Below the pieces are notes generated by a model. It was not told the DNA's origin and did not search any database. It saw nothing but the letters and a program-made list of their open reading frames with translations. Position numbers and translations under genes: made by a program. A DNA stretch of 64,000 bases, taken from assembly GCA_022410635.1 (NCBI GenBank), contig JAJVDF010000359.1:107627-171626 (forward strand), written 5' to 3'. Shown here piece after piece: positions 21,371 to 32,429 of this stretch (positions within the stretch are counted from its first letter, which is position 1; every line of letters begins with the position of its first letter). This DNA comes from Tretioscincus oriximinensis. Its lineage: Eukaryota; Chordata; Lepidosauria; Squamata; Gymnophthalmidae.

Positions 21371-21805
21371 TTGACCCAGGAGGTNGAAGTATCTGCTTTT
21401 TATATCANCCACAAACAAAGGTTATCCTTGCGAATGAAGTGCTCCTTTTGGAGCACATCAAAGGAAAGATTGTAGCCTAAACCTTGGGCCAGGCTTGGGA
21501 ATTGAAAGAGGACAACACAGTAGGGTGGGGCGGATAATCTTCTCAGATTTTAAAGCATGACTCAGTCAGTCAGATGACAAGAAAATCTCTTCCCCCCACT
21601 CTCCTTCCCCCCAAAGCAAACTGCTAACTAAGATCAGTTGCTTAATAACCAACNTTGAGGTTTGTGCATCTTCCAGCTGCAGATAAGATTCCTCAATTGG
21701 AGTCAGGTGATGTTGGTGTCTTGAGCAAAGGCAAAAGTCATCCCAAGTCTCNTGACTCAGCAAAGACGCTCAGACTGGAAATTCAAGGTTCCAGAAGAGA
21801 GAAGA
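21371..21805. other. No gene seen
   Basis: Apparently unique sequence between CR1 fragments. Confidence 0.3.
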
Positions 21806-21809
21806 ACAT

Positions 21810-22400
21810 AAGGAACGTAAAAGGGGCCCTGCTGAGTGGGGCCGGAGCCCAACTAGTCCAGCACTCTGTCTCCCAATTGCTCCTGGGCAGTCTCAAGCAG
21901 AAGGGGGCAAAACCGAATGGGACCTGCCAAAACACACTGGCACGTGGATGAGTCATGTGGCGCCTGCCATAGACTACACTGGCCCACCAACTGTACCGTC
22001 CATCTCTGAGACAGGATCAAGAGATCCATCCTAGTAGCTTATACCCTTAGCTTCCATGAACTTGTTTATTTTATTTATTTGTATTTACATCCCGCCCTAT
22101 ACCCGAAGGTCTCAAGGCAGCCTGCCATAGGCCTGCACACATAGCATTTGTTGCTTTCTCCACAACAGACACACTGTGGAGTAGGTGGGGCTGAGAGAGT
22201 TCAAAGAACTGTGACTGGCCCAAGGTCACCCAGCTGGCTTCATGGAGAAGAGGGGAATCAAACCGGAAGACTACCAGATAAGAATCCCACACTCTAACCA
22301 CTACACTAAACTGAATCCTTTCCTAAAGCTATCCAGGCTGCTAGTTACCACCCGCCTGTTCTGGAAGTAAATTCCACAGACCAGTGACCCTCTGGTCATT
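21810..22400 (-). mobile_element. CR1-clade LINE, minus, split by a SINE
   Basis: CR1 3' sequence reads in reverse at 21810-22063 and resumes at about 22313 ('aatcctttcctaaagctatcc'). The host phrase is interrupted mid-word by the SINE at 22064-22312, giving relative ages. Confidence 0.75.
22064..22312 (-). mobile_element. CORE-SINE with L2-like tail
   Basis: In reverse complement: tRNA-like head with 'gtgtagtggttagagtg' (A box) and 'ccggtttgattcccc' (B box), a MIR-type core with 'agctgggtgaccttgggcc', and a 3' end with 'gagaccttcgggtata' then (AAAT)n, as in L2 copies here. This tRNA/core/L2-tail layout defines CORE-SINEs moved by L2 machinery (known of the family). Confidence 0.8.
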
Positions 22401-22700
22401 ATGGTGAGGCCACATTTGGAATTCGGTTCCTCACACAAAGAAAAGATATTGTGGAACTGGAGAAGGTGCAAAAAGCGACAAAAGGAATGATCAAGGGGCT
22501 GGAACAAAATCCCTTATGAAATCAGGCTGCAACATCTAGGGTTCTTCAGCCTTGAAAGACAACATTTAAGAAGCAGTGTGATTGAAGTGTATAAAATCAT
22601 GCATGGGATGGATGGAGAAACATTATTTTCTCTTCCACAGAACACGAGGACCAGAGGGCTCTCCTTGAAGCTAAAGGGCAGAAGAGTTAGATTCTTCTGT
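22394..22700 (+). mobile_element. CR1-clade LINE fragment
   Basis: Starts at 'tcattatggtgaggccaca' and encodes the reverse-transcriptase C-terminus with Y-K-I-M-H-G-M-D. Truncated at both ends. Confidence 0.75.
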
Positions 22701-23690
22701 TGGCAACTGAATTTGCATAATTTAAAAACAATTAATATTTGCTCTACAGAAAGCAGCACAAGGGTCCTATTGCTTTTAAGCAGTGTACAGGGGAAGGTAT
22801 TTAAGTGAACAATGATTGTAATACAGGAAACACCTGCTGGAATTCCCTCCTCTGTAATTTTTAAAGAGACAGGAACGCTATCCTCTTTTCAAACTCAAGG
22901 TGTTGCTTCCAACATATTAAACCCTAGATTTAGCCTGTTAGTCTGGAAATTCCAGCAAGGGGGGGTTGGGGCACTTTAGAAACTAACAAGGGAAAAGGAG
23001 GAGGGGGAATGAGATAGAAGGGGGAGAAGGAGATGAAAAGTAAGAAAGAGGAGCCCTGCTCACCTGAAAATANTTAGAGCAGCTTCCAAGGTTATTTTTT
23101 CATCCAAAGGCTTATCTTCCCCACCACGTTGTGGTTGTACCCATTTATCCACTTGCAAATTTATTTGCTTTCAAACAGCTGGTTTGGCTGAAGCTAAGGC
23201 CAGTAGAGGGTGCTCGTCTCTCTCCACAGTTGATATCCAATATCCCTGGTCAAACACTTACGGGTTTTCCTAGGCAAATCTAATTNACCAGATGCTATGA
23301 AGAGCTGAGCTGATTTGGGACAGACATTTTACAGCAAGCCGGGTGCCTGAAAGCAACAGATTTGCAAATAAATGTGAAAGAGATTGTCAAATTGAGCATA
23401 ATGAAGGAAAGAAGTGTAAAGTAATCAAGAAGTTGCAATCTTCCTGGGGAAAGGAAGTATAAAGTAAACAAGAGTGTTGCAGTTTAAAAGGTCTTATAAG
23501 GGGGGCTGTAACATCTTAGAGATTCACAAAAGTTATTGAAACTTTGAATCTTTTTGCCAAAGTCCATAAAAGAAAACTTTGAACCAAGCTGGAGTTACCA
23601 TTCTGCTACCAGACTAGCTACGAAATAGGCTACTTATTTGCAGCTTGGTCTGCACTGAGTTCAGGCACTGAAGTTGTACACTACATTCTG
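22701..23690. other. No gene; SINE and fold-back fragments
   Basis: Fold-back family text at 22934-22985 and 23258-23310 ('ctaggcaaatctaatt') is separated by about 270 bp that include a minus-strand SINE fragment (about 23075-23225). The SINE may have inserted into the older element. No coding sequence recognised. Confidence 0.45.
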
Positions 23691-23694
23691 CCAT

Positions 23695-24040
23695 ATCCCT
23701 AATGCGCTTTATGTGGGGCTTCCCTTGACAACGGTCTGGAAGCTGGAACTAATGCAGAATGCAGCCGCTTGGCCACAGACAGGAGAGGATTAGACGGGTT
23801 CATGGGCACAAGGGTATAAACAGCTACTGGAAAGTCTTAATGCTGCCTCTGAGATGGAGCAATAGGCAGGATTCCTGAAATGCCTTTTGGAAGGCATCGA
23901 GAACAGGTGAAGATTTTGCCTTCTTCTGTTCCAGGCTGCCCAAGTGCCATTGGTGGGCCTCTGGGTGAGACAGAAGGCTGGACTAGATGGGCTCCGGTCC
24001 CATTCAGCAGGGTCCCTCTTAGATTCTTAGGTCTCTGGCT
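23695..24040 (+). mobile_element. L2 fragment joined to CR1 3' end
   Basis: 23695-23775 matches the L2 segment 'gcgctctatatggggctgcc' at about 5370. From 23780 the sequence is CR1 3' region with 'cctcttagattcttagg' as its end. Two independent insertions. Confidence 0.7.
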
Positions 24041-24419
24041 GGCTGGATGCAAGATCTGCATTGGCTGCCTAATTGCTACCAAGCTCATTCATGATGTGGA
24101 TAATGTCATACAAAACCCTAAAGGCAGTTGTACGAGAATATTGTACATTTTATCAGATTATCCACTCTTGTGCAAGGTACAAGTCCTTATACACCATGCC
24201 CAAGACTTCCACCCCCTGCTTTCAGAAAAGGCACTCTAGGGCAGGAAATGACATCACAAATGAAGTAACGTCCAGCCTCTGCTTCCGGGAATGGCACCCT
24301 GACATGATGTCACTTCTGGTCCCACCCCCAGAAGTGATGTCAAAAAAAATTGCATGAGTAAAAGTAAAAAATCTCATGCATTTGGGGGCTCCAGGATGAG
24401 ATTTCTGGCCAGAAAACTC
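24041..24419. other. No gene; CRE-like dispersed repeat
   Basis: Contains 'gatgtcacttctggtcccac' and its near-inverse 'ccagaagtgatgtc' (24305-24342), forming an imperfect palindrome similar to segments near 9975, 15015 and 49440. Confidence 0.4.
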
Positions 24420-25110
24420 CCAGTACTGCCTGAAGAGCCTGGTTATCTGAAGGAGCGGCTTCTCCCATATAGACCTGTGGTGCCTTGTGCATTAAGTTCT
24501 CAAGCAGGCCTTCTGGTAGCTCCTTCCCTTCTATAGGCATGCAGGGGTTGGGCCTTGGATAGCTTCAAGACAGGACTAGACAGGTTCATGGACACCAAGG
24601 GTATAAATGGATCCTAGGATGGATGCCTGGATGTTGCCTCCAGGCTGAAGCAACAGGCAGGACTCCTGAAATACCATTTGCAGGGAGTCATGAACAGGAG
24701 CATATTTTGCTTTCCTCTGTTCGGACTGCCCAGGTGCATCTGATGGGCCTCTGTGTGGGACAGAAGGCTGGACTAGATGGGCTGTGGCCTGATCCAGTAT
24801 GGCTCTTCTTATGTTATGTTCTTATGTTCTCTTTGGTGGTTCTGGAACAGCTTCCCTTTAGGCTACTATACTGTGTAACTTTTGATGCCTGGGAATAATG
24901 AACCTCTTCACCCAGCCCTTTGACTCTTAAATAATGTAGTTCCATCGTTCTGCATTTTGCCCTCCCAGAGAGGGAGGCAGGCAGGGAGGCAGGGAGTGTN
25001 TGGACCTTTTAAAATGTTTATTAATGTGGATTTACCCGTTTGATTTTCTTGATCTTTTATTACCTGCCCTGGTGAAGGGTGGGATAAAAATCATGTTAAA
25101 TAAATAAATG
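24420..25110 (+). mobile_element. L2 fragments flanking a CR1 3' end
   Basis: L2 text at 24420-24536 ('ctgaaggagcggcttctccc') is followed by a CR1 3' end at 24565-24830, then L2 3' sequence from 24832 ending in 'taaataaataaatg' near 25108. The CR1 may have inserted into one L2 copy. Confidence 0.7.
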
Positions 25111-25191
25111 CATATTTTTAATAAAACATAATATATGTAATAAAAGATCAAGAAAATTAAAACGGGTAAATGTACATTAATAAACCTTTTA
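25015..25191. repeat. Inverted repeat at L2 3' end
   Basis: About 50 bp at 25015-25066 ('tttattaatgtggatttacc' onward) recur in reverse complement at 25137-25191. It suggests an inverted duplication of the L2 tail or a twin-primed insertion. Confidence 0.6.
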
Positions 25192-25530
25192 TACATCAAG
25201 CCCAGAATGTGCTTCCTGAAATTCAAAACTCACACGATCCATTGGGGTTTCACAATAGAAATTCCGTTGAGTCATCAATTGCCGTCAGCACATATGTGGG
25301 AATCNCATAAACTGAAGGAAGTAGCTACAGAGTCTCTGGAAGGATTGTGGAAGCAAATAGGCAAATTTTATTTCCTTCCAGCTAGCAGGGTTGTGACCCA
25401 TATGATAAAGGGCTGGGATAATAACCTTTTGGGCGCCCCTTGGATGCCTCAACCCAGCAAGGTTGGCGTCGCATTTTAGGAGGAAACTCTTGGGAACTAA
25501 TGTATTTGTTTATTTTCATTTATACCCCTC
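25192..25530. other. No gene seen
   Basis: Apparently unique sequence with no supported feature. Confidence 0.3.
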
Positions 25531-25534
25531 ATAA

Positions 25535-26180
25535 GCACATAAGAACATAAGAAGAGCCATACTGGATCAGGCCACAGCCCATCGAGTCCAGCATTCTGTG
25601 TCACACAGAGGCCCACCAGATCAGTCCGAACAGAGGAAAGCAAAATATGCTCCTGTTCATGACTCCCTGCAAATGGTATTTCAGGAGTCCTGCCTTTGCT
25701 CCATCCCGGAGGCAACATCCAGACATCCATCCTAGTATCCATTTATACCTTTAGTGTCCATAAACCTGTCTAGTCCTGTCTTGAAACTATCCAAGCTGTT
25801 AGCTACCACTACCTCTTCAGGAAGTAAATTCCACAGGCCGATGACCCTCTGGGTGAAAAAATACTTTCCTTTGTCTGCTCTNACTTTTCTACCCAACAGT
25901 TTTAAGGAGTGCCCTCTGGTCCTTGTGTTGTGTGATAGAGAAAACATTTTTTCTCTATTCACCCTGTCCATCCCATGCATGATTTTGTACACTTCAATCA
26001 GATCACCCCTCAAACGTCTCCTTTCAAGACCTCCCTATACCAAAGGTCGCAAGTCAGCCAACAATACAAACAGAAATGCAAAATTGGCGTGTATATATAC
26101 AAACAGGATCTGAAGGTGAAATGGAAAGCGGCATTTCTTCACCCAAAGGCCAGGTTAAAGATCTTTAACTTCCAAGGATT
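25535..26180 (-). mobile_element. CR1 (minus) followed by L2 tail fragment (minus)
   Basis: 25535-26030 is a CR1 3' end and reverse-transcriptase C-terminus in reverse. From about 26030 to 26170 the text matches the L2 3' end in reverse ('cttcacccaaaggccaggtt'). Confidence 0.8.
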
Positions 26181-26640
26181 TCTAGAAGGATACAGAAATG
26201 GAGACTGATGCAGTTTCATCCCTCCTTGTTCTTAAAAGCACACAGGGGCTCAGGAAGGATCTGGGTCCTGGTCACACATTGACCTTTAAACCATCTTCGC
26301 CCTTGAACTCCTGCCCCCCTGGTTTTGTTCAGTCTTTCAGGACTAAAGGTGGTTTAAAAATACGTGTGTGACCAGGAGAAAAATGTGCCCTTGTAGAAAG
26401 AGTGCAGCACAGTGGCGTCCACACATAGCCACCTGGCTAGAGCTTTGAACCTCTATTACCTATAGAAGAAAAGACTTTTCGACAGGGGCCACTTCTAATG
26501 TCTGCTGCCCCAGAGGAATATTACCTTTTTCACACCCCTGTAGGTCAGACCCCTAGAGAGGCCTGACTTAATCCAGTTTCACTCCTGAAGAACATATGCC
26601 CAGGTGCAATGTGATGCGTGTTATGCGTGCATTGTAAGAC
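26181..26640. other. No gene seen
   Basis: Apparently unique sequence; no domain or repeat family recognised. Confidence 0.3.
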
Positions 26641-26644
26641 CATA

Positions 26645-26875
26645 AGAGGAGCCTAGGATGGATACTAGGATGGATGTCTGGATGTTGCCTCCGGGATGGA
26701 GCCACAGGCAGGACTCCTGAGATACCATTTGCAGGGAGTCATGAACAGGAGCATATTTTGCTTTCCTCTGTTCGGANTGCCCAGGTGCATCTGGTGGGCC
26801 TCTGTGGGACACAGAGTGCTGGACTTGATGGGCTGTGGCCTGATCCAGGATGGCTCTTCTTATGTTCTTATGAGC
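26645..26875 (+). mobile_element. CR1-clade LINE 3' end
   Basis: Only the last part of the element, 'atggatgtctggatgttgcc' to 'ttcttatgttcttatgag'. Closely similar to the copies at 24600 and 41080. Confidence 0.8.
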
Positions 26876-27352
26876 CCTGCTGAATGGGGTCCAGCCAGCC
26901 TTCTGTCTCACACTTCTTCACCTCAGCTGTTCTTGGCTCCCTGCCATTGGCAAATTGAGAAAAAACTAATAATAATATAGGAACCCAAGTCCAAGTGCTC
27001 CAGAAACGATCTAAAAAGAACAGAATCCACTTTTATACAACTGCCGTAACTGCACGTATAAGTCAGGAACAAAATTACATCATTACACGAAAGTCAGAAA
27101 TAAATAACGCATTCATAAGCCAGGTACTACCCAAGCCCTTACAGGTGAAAGCCCTTGATAACGAAATTCTCGATGTAACAAAAAAAAATTAGAAAGTCCC
27201 AGCAGGACAGCAATGAGAGCAATGTAAAAATGCCCCCGCTATAACGAACGTCATTGTAGCAAAAGTTTCAGAATAACAAACTGATGATTATTTTTTTTTC
27301 TGCCCCTGCCTACCCTGCAGGACCCTGTTACAAAGATGGGTTGGGGGTGCCT
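26876..27352. other. Region upstream of CTSB; no gene seen
   Basis: AT-rich sequence with a CR1 scrap at 26875-26950. It leads into the 66-bp assembly gap just before the GC-rich CTSB promoter block, so part of the proximal promoter may be missing. Confidence 0.5.
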
Positions 27353-27418
27353 NNNNNNNNNNNNNNNNNNNNNNNNNNNNNNNNNNNNNNNNNNNNNNNN
27401 NNNNNNNNNNNNNNNNNN

Positions 27419-27578
27419 TGTGAGTCACCAGCAGGAGGCGGGGCCGGGGCGGCCGGAGGGAGGAGGGACCCGGGAGCAGCTGACTGCAGCAGCACGGAGA
27501 CACCAGGCGGCAGCTGCAGGGCGGAGGAGGAAAACGGGTCCGGCCGGCGCTGTGGTGGGATCCGTGGCCCCGTCTCCG
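27419..27578 (+). promoter_or_regulatory. CTSB: CTSB promoter / non-coding exon 1 (putative)
   Basis: A sharply GC- and CpG-rich block begins at the edge of the gap. It holds an AP-1-like TGAGTCA (27421-27427) and overlapping GC boxes (27434-27452), without a TATA box, like the GC-rich TATA-less CTSB promoters of mammals (known of the gene). A donor CCG|GTAAGG lies at 27578/27579. The first coding exon has its own acceptor 14 bp before the ATG, so a separate upstream 5' UTR exon is needed, and this is the only GC-rich block with a good donor upstream. Exact transcription start is not visible. Confidence 0.6.
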
Positions 27579-27830
27579 GTAAGGCTTCTTGGCGTGGCTG
27601 CTTTGCCCGCCTTCCCCACCCCGGGCCCCTTGGCGGGGTGCAGGGAGGGGCCTCTAGGGCCCTGGGCGTTTGGATGGGGCTTGGGGGCCCCGCGGGGGTG
27701 CAGGAAGGAGCTCGGGGCGACCCCTTCGCGCTGCGCCGGCGTCCTGGGCCTTGGACCCCGCCTTGGGGTGGGGTGGGGGCTACAGGGGCCTTGGGGGGCT
27801 CAGCGAAGGGCTCATCCCAGACTTCAGCAG
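27579..27830 (+). other. CTSB: CTSB intron 1 start, CpG-rich shoulder
   Basis: GC-rich, CpG-dense sequence continuing the island downstream of the putative donor. ORFs of up to 379 codons through this stretch are GC-driven and include N-run residues; they are not genes. Confidence 0.5.
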
Positions 27831-29095
27831 CAGCAGCAGCAGAGAAAAAAGCAAATTCATTGCTAGGGATAAGCAGGAAAAGAACCGAAAACAAGGCGGC
27901 AGGGCGGCTGCTTCTGCCTCTTTATAGCTCCGTGCGGAGGCCGCATTCGGAATCCCGTGTCCAGTTCTGGTCACCACATCTGCCAAAAGGATATTGTGGG
28001 TCTAGAGAAGGTGCCGAAAAGGCCACCAAGAAGGATCCCGGGGCTGGAGCCACCCACCTCCCTTATGAAGCCAGGCTGCAACGTCTGGGCCTCTTCAGCC
28101 TCGAGAGACGGCGTTTGAGAGGTTCACTGATAGTATTCTCTCCGTCCTGCAACACTAGGACTGGGGGGGGGGGGAGAAACCGGGTTTTGGGATGTCTACC
28201 CTGCCCTCCTGGGGGGCCGGCGCCATTTCTTAGGGTTTTGCTGAGGAATTTTTTTTTATTTTTATATATATATAAATTCACTGCACCACCACTAGGGAGC
28301 TCTGGCTTCTGGGGCCAGCTCCTGAAGGCACCCTCCCCTCCCCTCAAAAATAAAAATTCTCGCACACTTCAAGAATTTATCGTGCACATCAAAGAAATTA
28401 TTTTTTTTAAAAAAAATAAATAACTGCACCACAACTAGGGGCTCTGGCAACCGGGGCCAGCTCCTGAAGGCACCCCCCCCCCCCAGTAAAAACTAAAATT
28501 TCTCATGCACTTAAAAAAATGATTAAAAACAACAACAATTCACTAGCAACCCTCTGTAAAAAAAAATTAAAAATGCAAATTTCTGATGCACTCCAAAAAT
28601 TCTCACACAGTTTTAAAATTCTCACACTTTAAAAACATTCTCACATGCTTCACAGATTTCTCGGGTGGGAATTTTGGAAGGGAATGCATGTTGGTGGGTG
28701 ATTTGCATATTTATGAATATGCAAATTAGCATGAATATTAATTACCCTGTTTGGGCCTCAGATAATCTGGTCAGTCTGGTCTATGGAATTCACTTCCAGA
28801 AGAGGGGGTGGTAGCTAGCAGCCTGGATAGTTTTAAGACAGGATTAGTAAGGTTCATGGAAGCCAAGGATATAAATATTACTAGGATGCATTTTTTGTTA
28901 TCACTTCCAAGATGGAGCAACAGACAGGGATTCCTGAAGTACCGTTTGCAGGGAGTTGAGAACCGGTGGGGGTTTTGCTTTTTGCATCAGACTACCCAAG
29001 GGCTATTGGGGGGCCACTGTGTGAGGCACAAGGCTGGACTAGATGGGCTCTGGCCCCACTCAGCAGGGCTCCTCTTAGGGTCTTATGTTCTTATG
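27830..29095 (+). mobile_element. CR1-clade LINE split by a hAT-type element
   Basis: CR1 reverse-transcriptase C-terminal sequence runs 27830-28160 and resumes at about 28776 ('ctatggaattcacttccaga') to its 3' end near 29095. The insert is described separately. The CR1 frame is broken. Confidence 0.8.
28165..28775 (+). mobile_element. hAT-type element, TAGGCTGACCAGAT family
   Basis: Reads as the reverse complement of the element at 34696-35081: 'ccgggttttgggatgtctac' near the start, 'gccagctcctgaaggcac' twice (28313, 28458), and 'ataatctggtcagtctggtc' at the end. The doubled middle section indicates an internal tandem duplication. Confidence 0.65.
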
Positions 29096-30480
29096 TAAGC
29101 ATGGATATTCTGGAATAAATCCGTACCCACGGGGCCTTGTTGTGGAATAAATAAGGGATGTGGGGATGCAGCCATATTTGTCAAGCTATCACTACTTTGA
29201 GCCCTGTTTGGGGTAGGGCAGGAAGATAGTGGCAGGGAGCCTGGGGAGGAGGGGGGAAATAGGGCGGTGGGACGGCTCTTGAACACGGTTTGGAAGTGGC
29301 ACCTGGGACATATGTGGCCTTCTGTCCCACCCAGTGGCCCACCAATTGCCCCAGGGCAGCCTCAAGCAGAAGAAGGCAAAAACCCCTCCTGTTCTCAGCT
29401 CTTGGAATAGGGATCTGCCATCCTCATGCCTGTGTAGACTATGGCAGGCCCCAAGTGCCTTGCATGTGGGTGAGCCAAATGGGGCCTGCCATAGTCTACA
29501 CCAGCATGTGGATGAGCCAAATGGGGCCTGCCATAGTCTACACCAGCCTACCGGTTGCCCCTGGGCAGTCTCATGGTAAAGGGTAAGGAGGGAGTGGTCC
29601 TGAGGGATATGCCAATCCCGATGCAAAAGAACACACCACGTGGCTAAGCCCGGTAAGTACTGACACAGTACAACCTATCAAAAAGGCATTGATCTCTATC
29701 CAGTAATAGATGATTTCCATGGATAAACTTCCCANCCCCCCCCCCCCCCCATATGAAAGGTTACAAAATATATTGTACCCATTGTTTCCAACTAAAATAT
29801 CTGGTCAAAGTATCTTGAATGTTTTACAATATTAGAATAGTAAAATCTTTTGTAAAAGTCTTATAGGCCATTGACTGGATACATACCTCAAAATGCAAGG
29901 ACCTTGAGTAGAAAATATTTTTTCTAAAGCAAAGAGTGTGCTATGGCTCCCCCTTAAAAAACGGAAGGACCAAAAAAAATGAACAGAAACTGCAAAAGGG
30001 AAAGTAAAAGGGAAACGGGTGCAGATGGGTAGACTGGGAGTAAACAGGAAAATGTATATTATTGGCCAACCAATTGCACCTGGCTGCAAAACCCTCACAA
30101 AATCTCTGCCATCCATATGCTAGTTGGTGTAGTCTATGGCAGTTTCCTGTGTAGGGAAGCATGTTTTCTGCTTGCAGGAAGGTGGCTGGAGGACATGTGT
30201 GTGAGCTCTGCAGCTGACGTCTGAATCTCGGTGACTATAAAAATTAAGTTTGCTGAAATGAAACGAGCTTTCGGCTTTTCCTCTGCAAATGCTCTCTTTG
30301 GGAAAATCTACATCAGGGCATCCCCCTTGATAGTAAGTGGCAGATAAAAACAGCCAGAAGCAGTCCTGAAGTTCAGGGGAAGTTTATTCTACCCAGCAGG
30401 CAGGGTTAGGAGGTGGAATAAACTTGTGGAATAAGCCTGTTGTCTGAGTTTAAACTTTAAAGCAATGTATGTGTGTGTGG
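29096..30480. other. CTSB intron 1; no exon seen
   Basis: Contains a tandemly repeated 60-bp-scale phrase (29440-29545, 'atggggcctgccatagtcta' twice), CR1 scraps (29310-29400), a C-run (29740) and otherwise unassigned sequence. Confidence 0.4.
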
Positions 30481-30483
30481 GGN

Positions 30484-30725
30484 TGTAACTTACCCTTCTA
30501 GCCCCTTCATGTTCCTCCTTCCCTTTTCCTATGTTATTCCTTCCCTGTTCCTGTTGCCATGGAAACTGGGCCTGGCTTTAGAACATTGGTGATGTCACTC
30601 TAGGCTTGGGGATTTGTCCAATCACAGGGCCTTCGGGGACTATTGTGACTCTGGGAAATATATATACAGAGATAATGGCTACAGGTCCTGTTTAGCTTCC
30701 TGAGCATCTGTCTCTAGTTAACAAA
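30484..30725 (+). promoter_or_regulatory. Promoter- or LTR-like block in intron 1
   Basis: A CRE-like 'gatgtcactc', a CCAAT box ('gtccaatcacag', about 30617) and a TATA-like 'aaatatatatacag' (about 30656) occur in order within 70 bp. No duplication or LTR end was confirmed. It may be a decayed LTR promoter. Confidence 0.3.
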
Positions 30726-30825
30726 TTTTGATTGGTTTTGAAAAAAGATGATGCATATAAAATGAAATTATTTTGAGCTACTATAATTCCCCTTCCCCTT
30801 CTATTTTTATTTTATTTACTTACAT

Positions 30826-30968
30826 CTCTATACTGCCCTATACCTCAAGGCCCTAGGGCAGTTAACAATAAAAATCCAGATTAACATATTAAAACAGCCA
30901 CACCTAAAAGGAGGGAGGGCAGAGCAGTTTTTTCAGCCAAAGGCCAGGCTAAAGAGGTGCGTCTTCCA
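30826..30968 (-). mobile_element. L2-clade LINE 3' tail, minus
   Basis: Reverse complement of the L2 3' end: '(ttta)n', 'actgccctatacctcaagg', then 'gaggtgcgtcttcca', matching 5780-5940 in reverse. Confidence 0.8.
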
Positions 30969-31447
30969 CAGTGAATTCATCCACTTCCTCTCCTGCTCTG
31001 TCCCCTTTAAAGTTTGGCCCAGAGGTGGGCAAAATTTTTGGAGTTGAAAGCCATTTTGTGGCCACGCCCCCTTCCCAGGATGACTTTGGAGCTGCATGGC
31101 CATGCCCCCGTCCCAAGTCACACCCTCTTCCCAAGCCTTTTTCCTTTACCTTCCTTTTCCCCTCCTGTTTTCCTTCACTCTTTTTCTTTCCTTTCAGGTT
31201 TGCAGACACGGCGCACACCAAGAGCTGTTCTGGACGTCGTCAGCGAGCAACTGCCGCCTGCTTGACTCGTCCGCCTACCTGTGGCTGTGCCCAGGCACTG
31301 TGTGTCACACGCCAACAGCAGTTTCTGGTCTGGCAGCTGTGCAGTGCCTACGCACAGCCACAGGCATGTGGCCGAGTCAGGCAGGCAGCAGTCGCTTGCT
31401 GCCAACGTCCAGAACTGCTCTTGCGGTATGTGTGTGTGTGTGTGCGC

Positions 31448-32267
31448 CAGGGTGGATAAAAATCAATGTTTTTTTAAAAAAAATCAAAAAAATCGGATCT
31501 TTTTTTATTTAAATCGGATTTTTTTGATTTAAATCGGATTTTTTTGATTTAAATCGGATTTTTTTNATTTAAATCGGATTTTTTTGATTTAAATCGGATT
31601 TTTTTNATTTAAATCGGATTTTTTTGATTTAAATCGGATTTTTTTGATTTAAATCGGATTTTTTTTTATTTAAATCGGATTTTTTTCAATAAACTGCTTT
31701 TTGAGGAAAATATTTTACCATCCAAAGGTTCTTCCACCATGAGATAAAGCTGAGTTGTTTAACTCAGTAGAATAAAGGCTGTATATTCACCATGCCATGC
31801 TCTTCCAGAGGTTTCTGTAGGATTCGTGGGCAGTTTCTCTCCTATATTATCACAGACGCTCGCTTGACTTACGCAGTTCTCAAAACTGAATTTGACTCCG
31901 CAGAGGTCCCAGCCTCTTCTTCACAGCAAAAATGTTACAACATGAACAGAGCTGAGAAAAAGACCTTAATCCTATTGTTCTACAAACCTATGAATAGAGA
32001 ATCAACCCCTTCAGTGCCAAGTCCAAGAAGTTAGACAATATGATGTTTCTGATTGTTTGGAGTGGAATAGATCTGCACAACACAAGAAGAATGTGAATCT
32101 AAGTGTGAGGAGGAGGAAGGGCAAGCAGACAAGACAATGAAAGTGAAACTTTGTGATTCTAAAAATCTTCCTCTACTTGCATGTTAAAATAGCAAGAACT
32201 AGTTTAGGTAGAAACTTTGATTTAAATCAAGCCTTACTGACTAGTGATTTAAATCATATCCACCCTG
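31448..32267 (+). mobile_element. Nested hAT-type element (CAGGGTGGAT termini)
   Basis: Starts CAGGGTGGATAAAAATC and ends with the inverted counterpart GATTTAAATCATATCCACCCTG. It is flanked by the perfect 8-bp duplication GTGTGCGC (31440-31447, 32268-32275). It lies wholly inside the element 31020-32426 and is therefore younger. It holds a tandem array near its 5' end. Another partial copy of its end is at 39686. Confidence 0.92.
31487..31690 (+). repeat. 20-bp tandem array inside nested hAT
   Basis: About ten copies of a 20-bp unit, AAATCGGATTTTTTTGATTT, with few changes. It is built from the subterminal motif of the host element (GATTTAAATC), so it probably expanded there. Confidence 0.9.
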
Positions 32268-32429
32268 GTGTGCGCCTTGTCTGGATGCCGCGGACATGGT
32301 GCACACCACCAAGATCAGTTCCAGACATTTTGAGGAGGTAAAACGGGTTCTTCTGGAGAGGTCAGAGCCACACTCAAGCAGCCAAAGAACCGCAGGTGGC
32401 TCTAGAGCCTCAGTTTCTCACCTATGGTT

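Larger units (their letters stand above)
31020..32426 (+). mobile_element. hAT-type element carrying a nested hAT
   Basis: Ends CAGAGGTGGGCAA (31020) and TTTCTCACCTATG (to 32426) are imperfect inverted repeats. The flanking 8-bp duplication GTTTGGCC is perfect (31012-31019, 32427-32434). The inside has 'gccattttgtggccacg' and, near the end, 'cgcaggtggctctagagcc'. Removing the 820-bp nested element and its duplication leaves about 579 bp, with no transposase. Confidence 0.88.

Noticed and set aside
1..27350. Beta-defensin exons upstream of CTSB
   Set aside because: In birds the defensin cluster lies near CTSB, so I looked for the six-cysteine spacing ending in Cys-Cys. No frame showed it.
27284..28423. 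379-codon ORF over the CTSB CpG island
   Set aside because: It runs through the N gap, GC-rich intron, a CR1 reverse-transcriptase fragment and part of a hAT-type element. The length comes from GC content and the absence of stops in N's.
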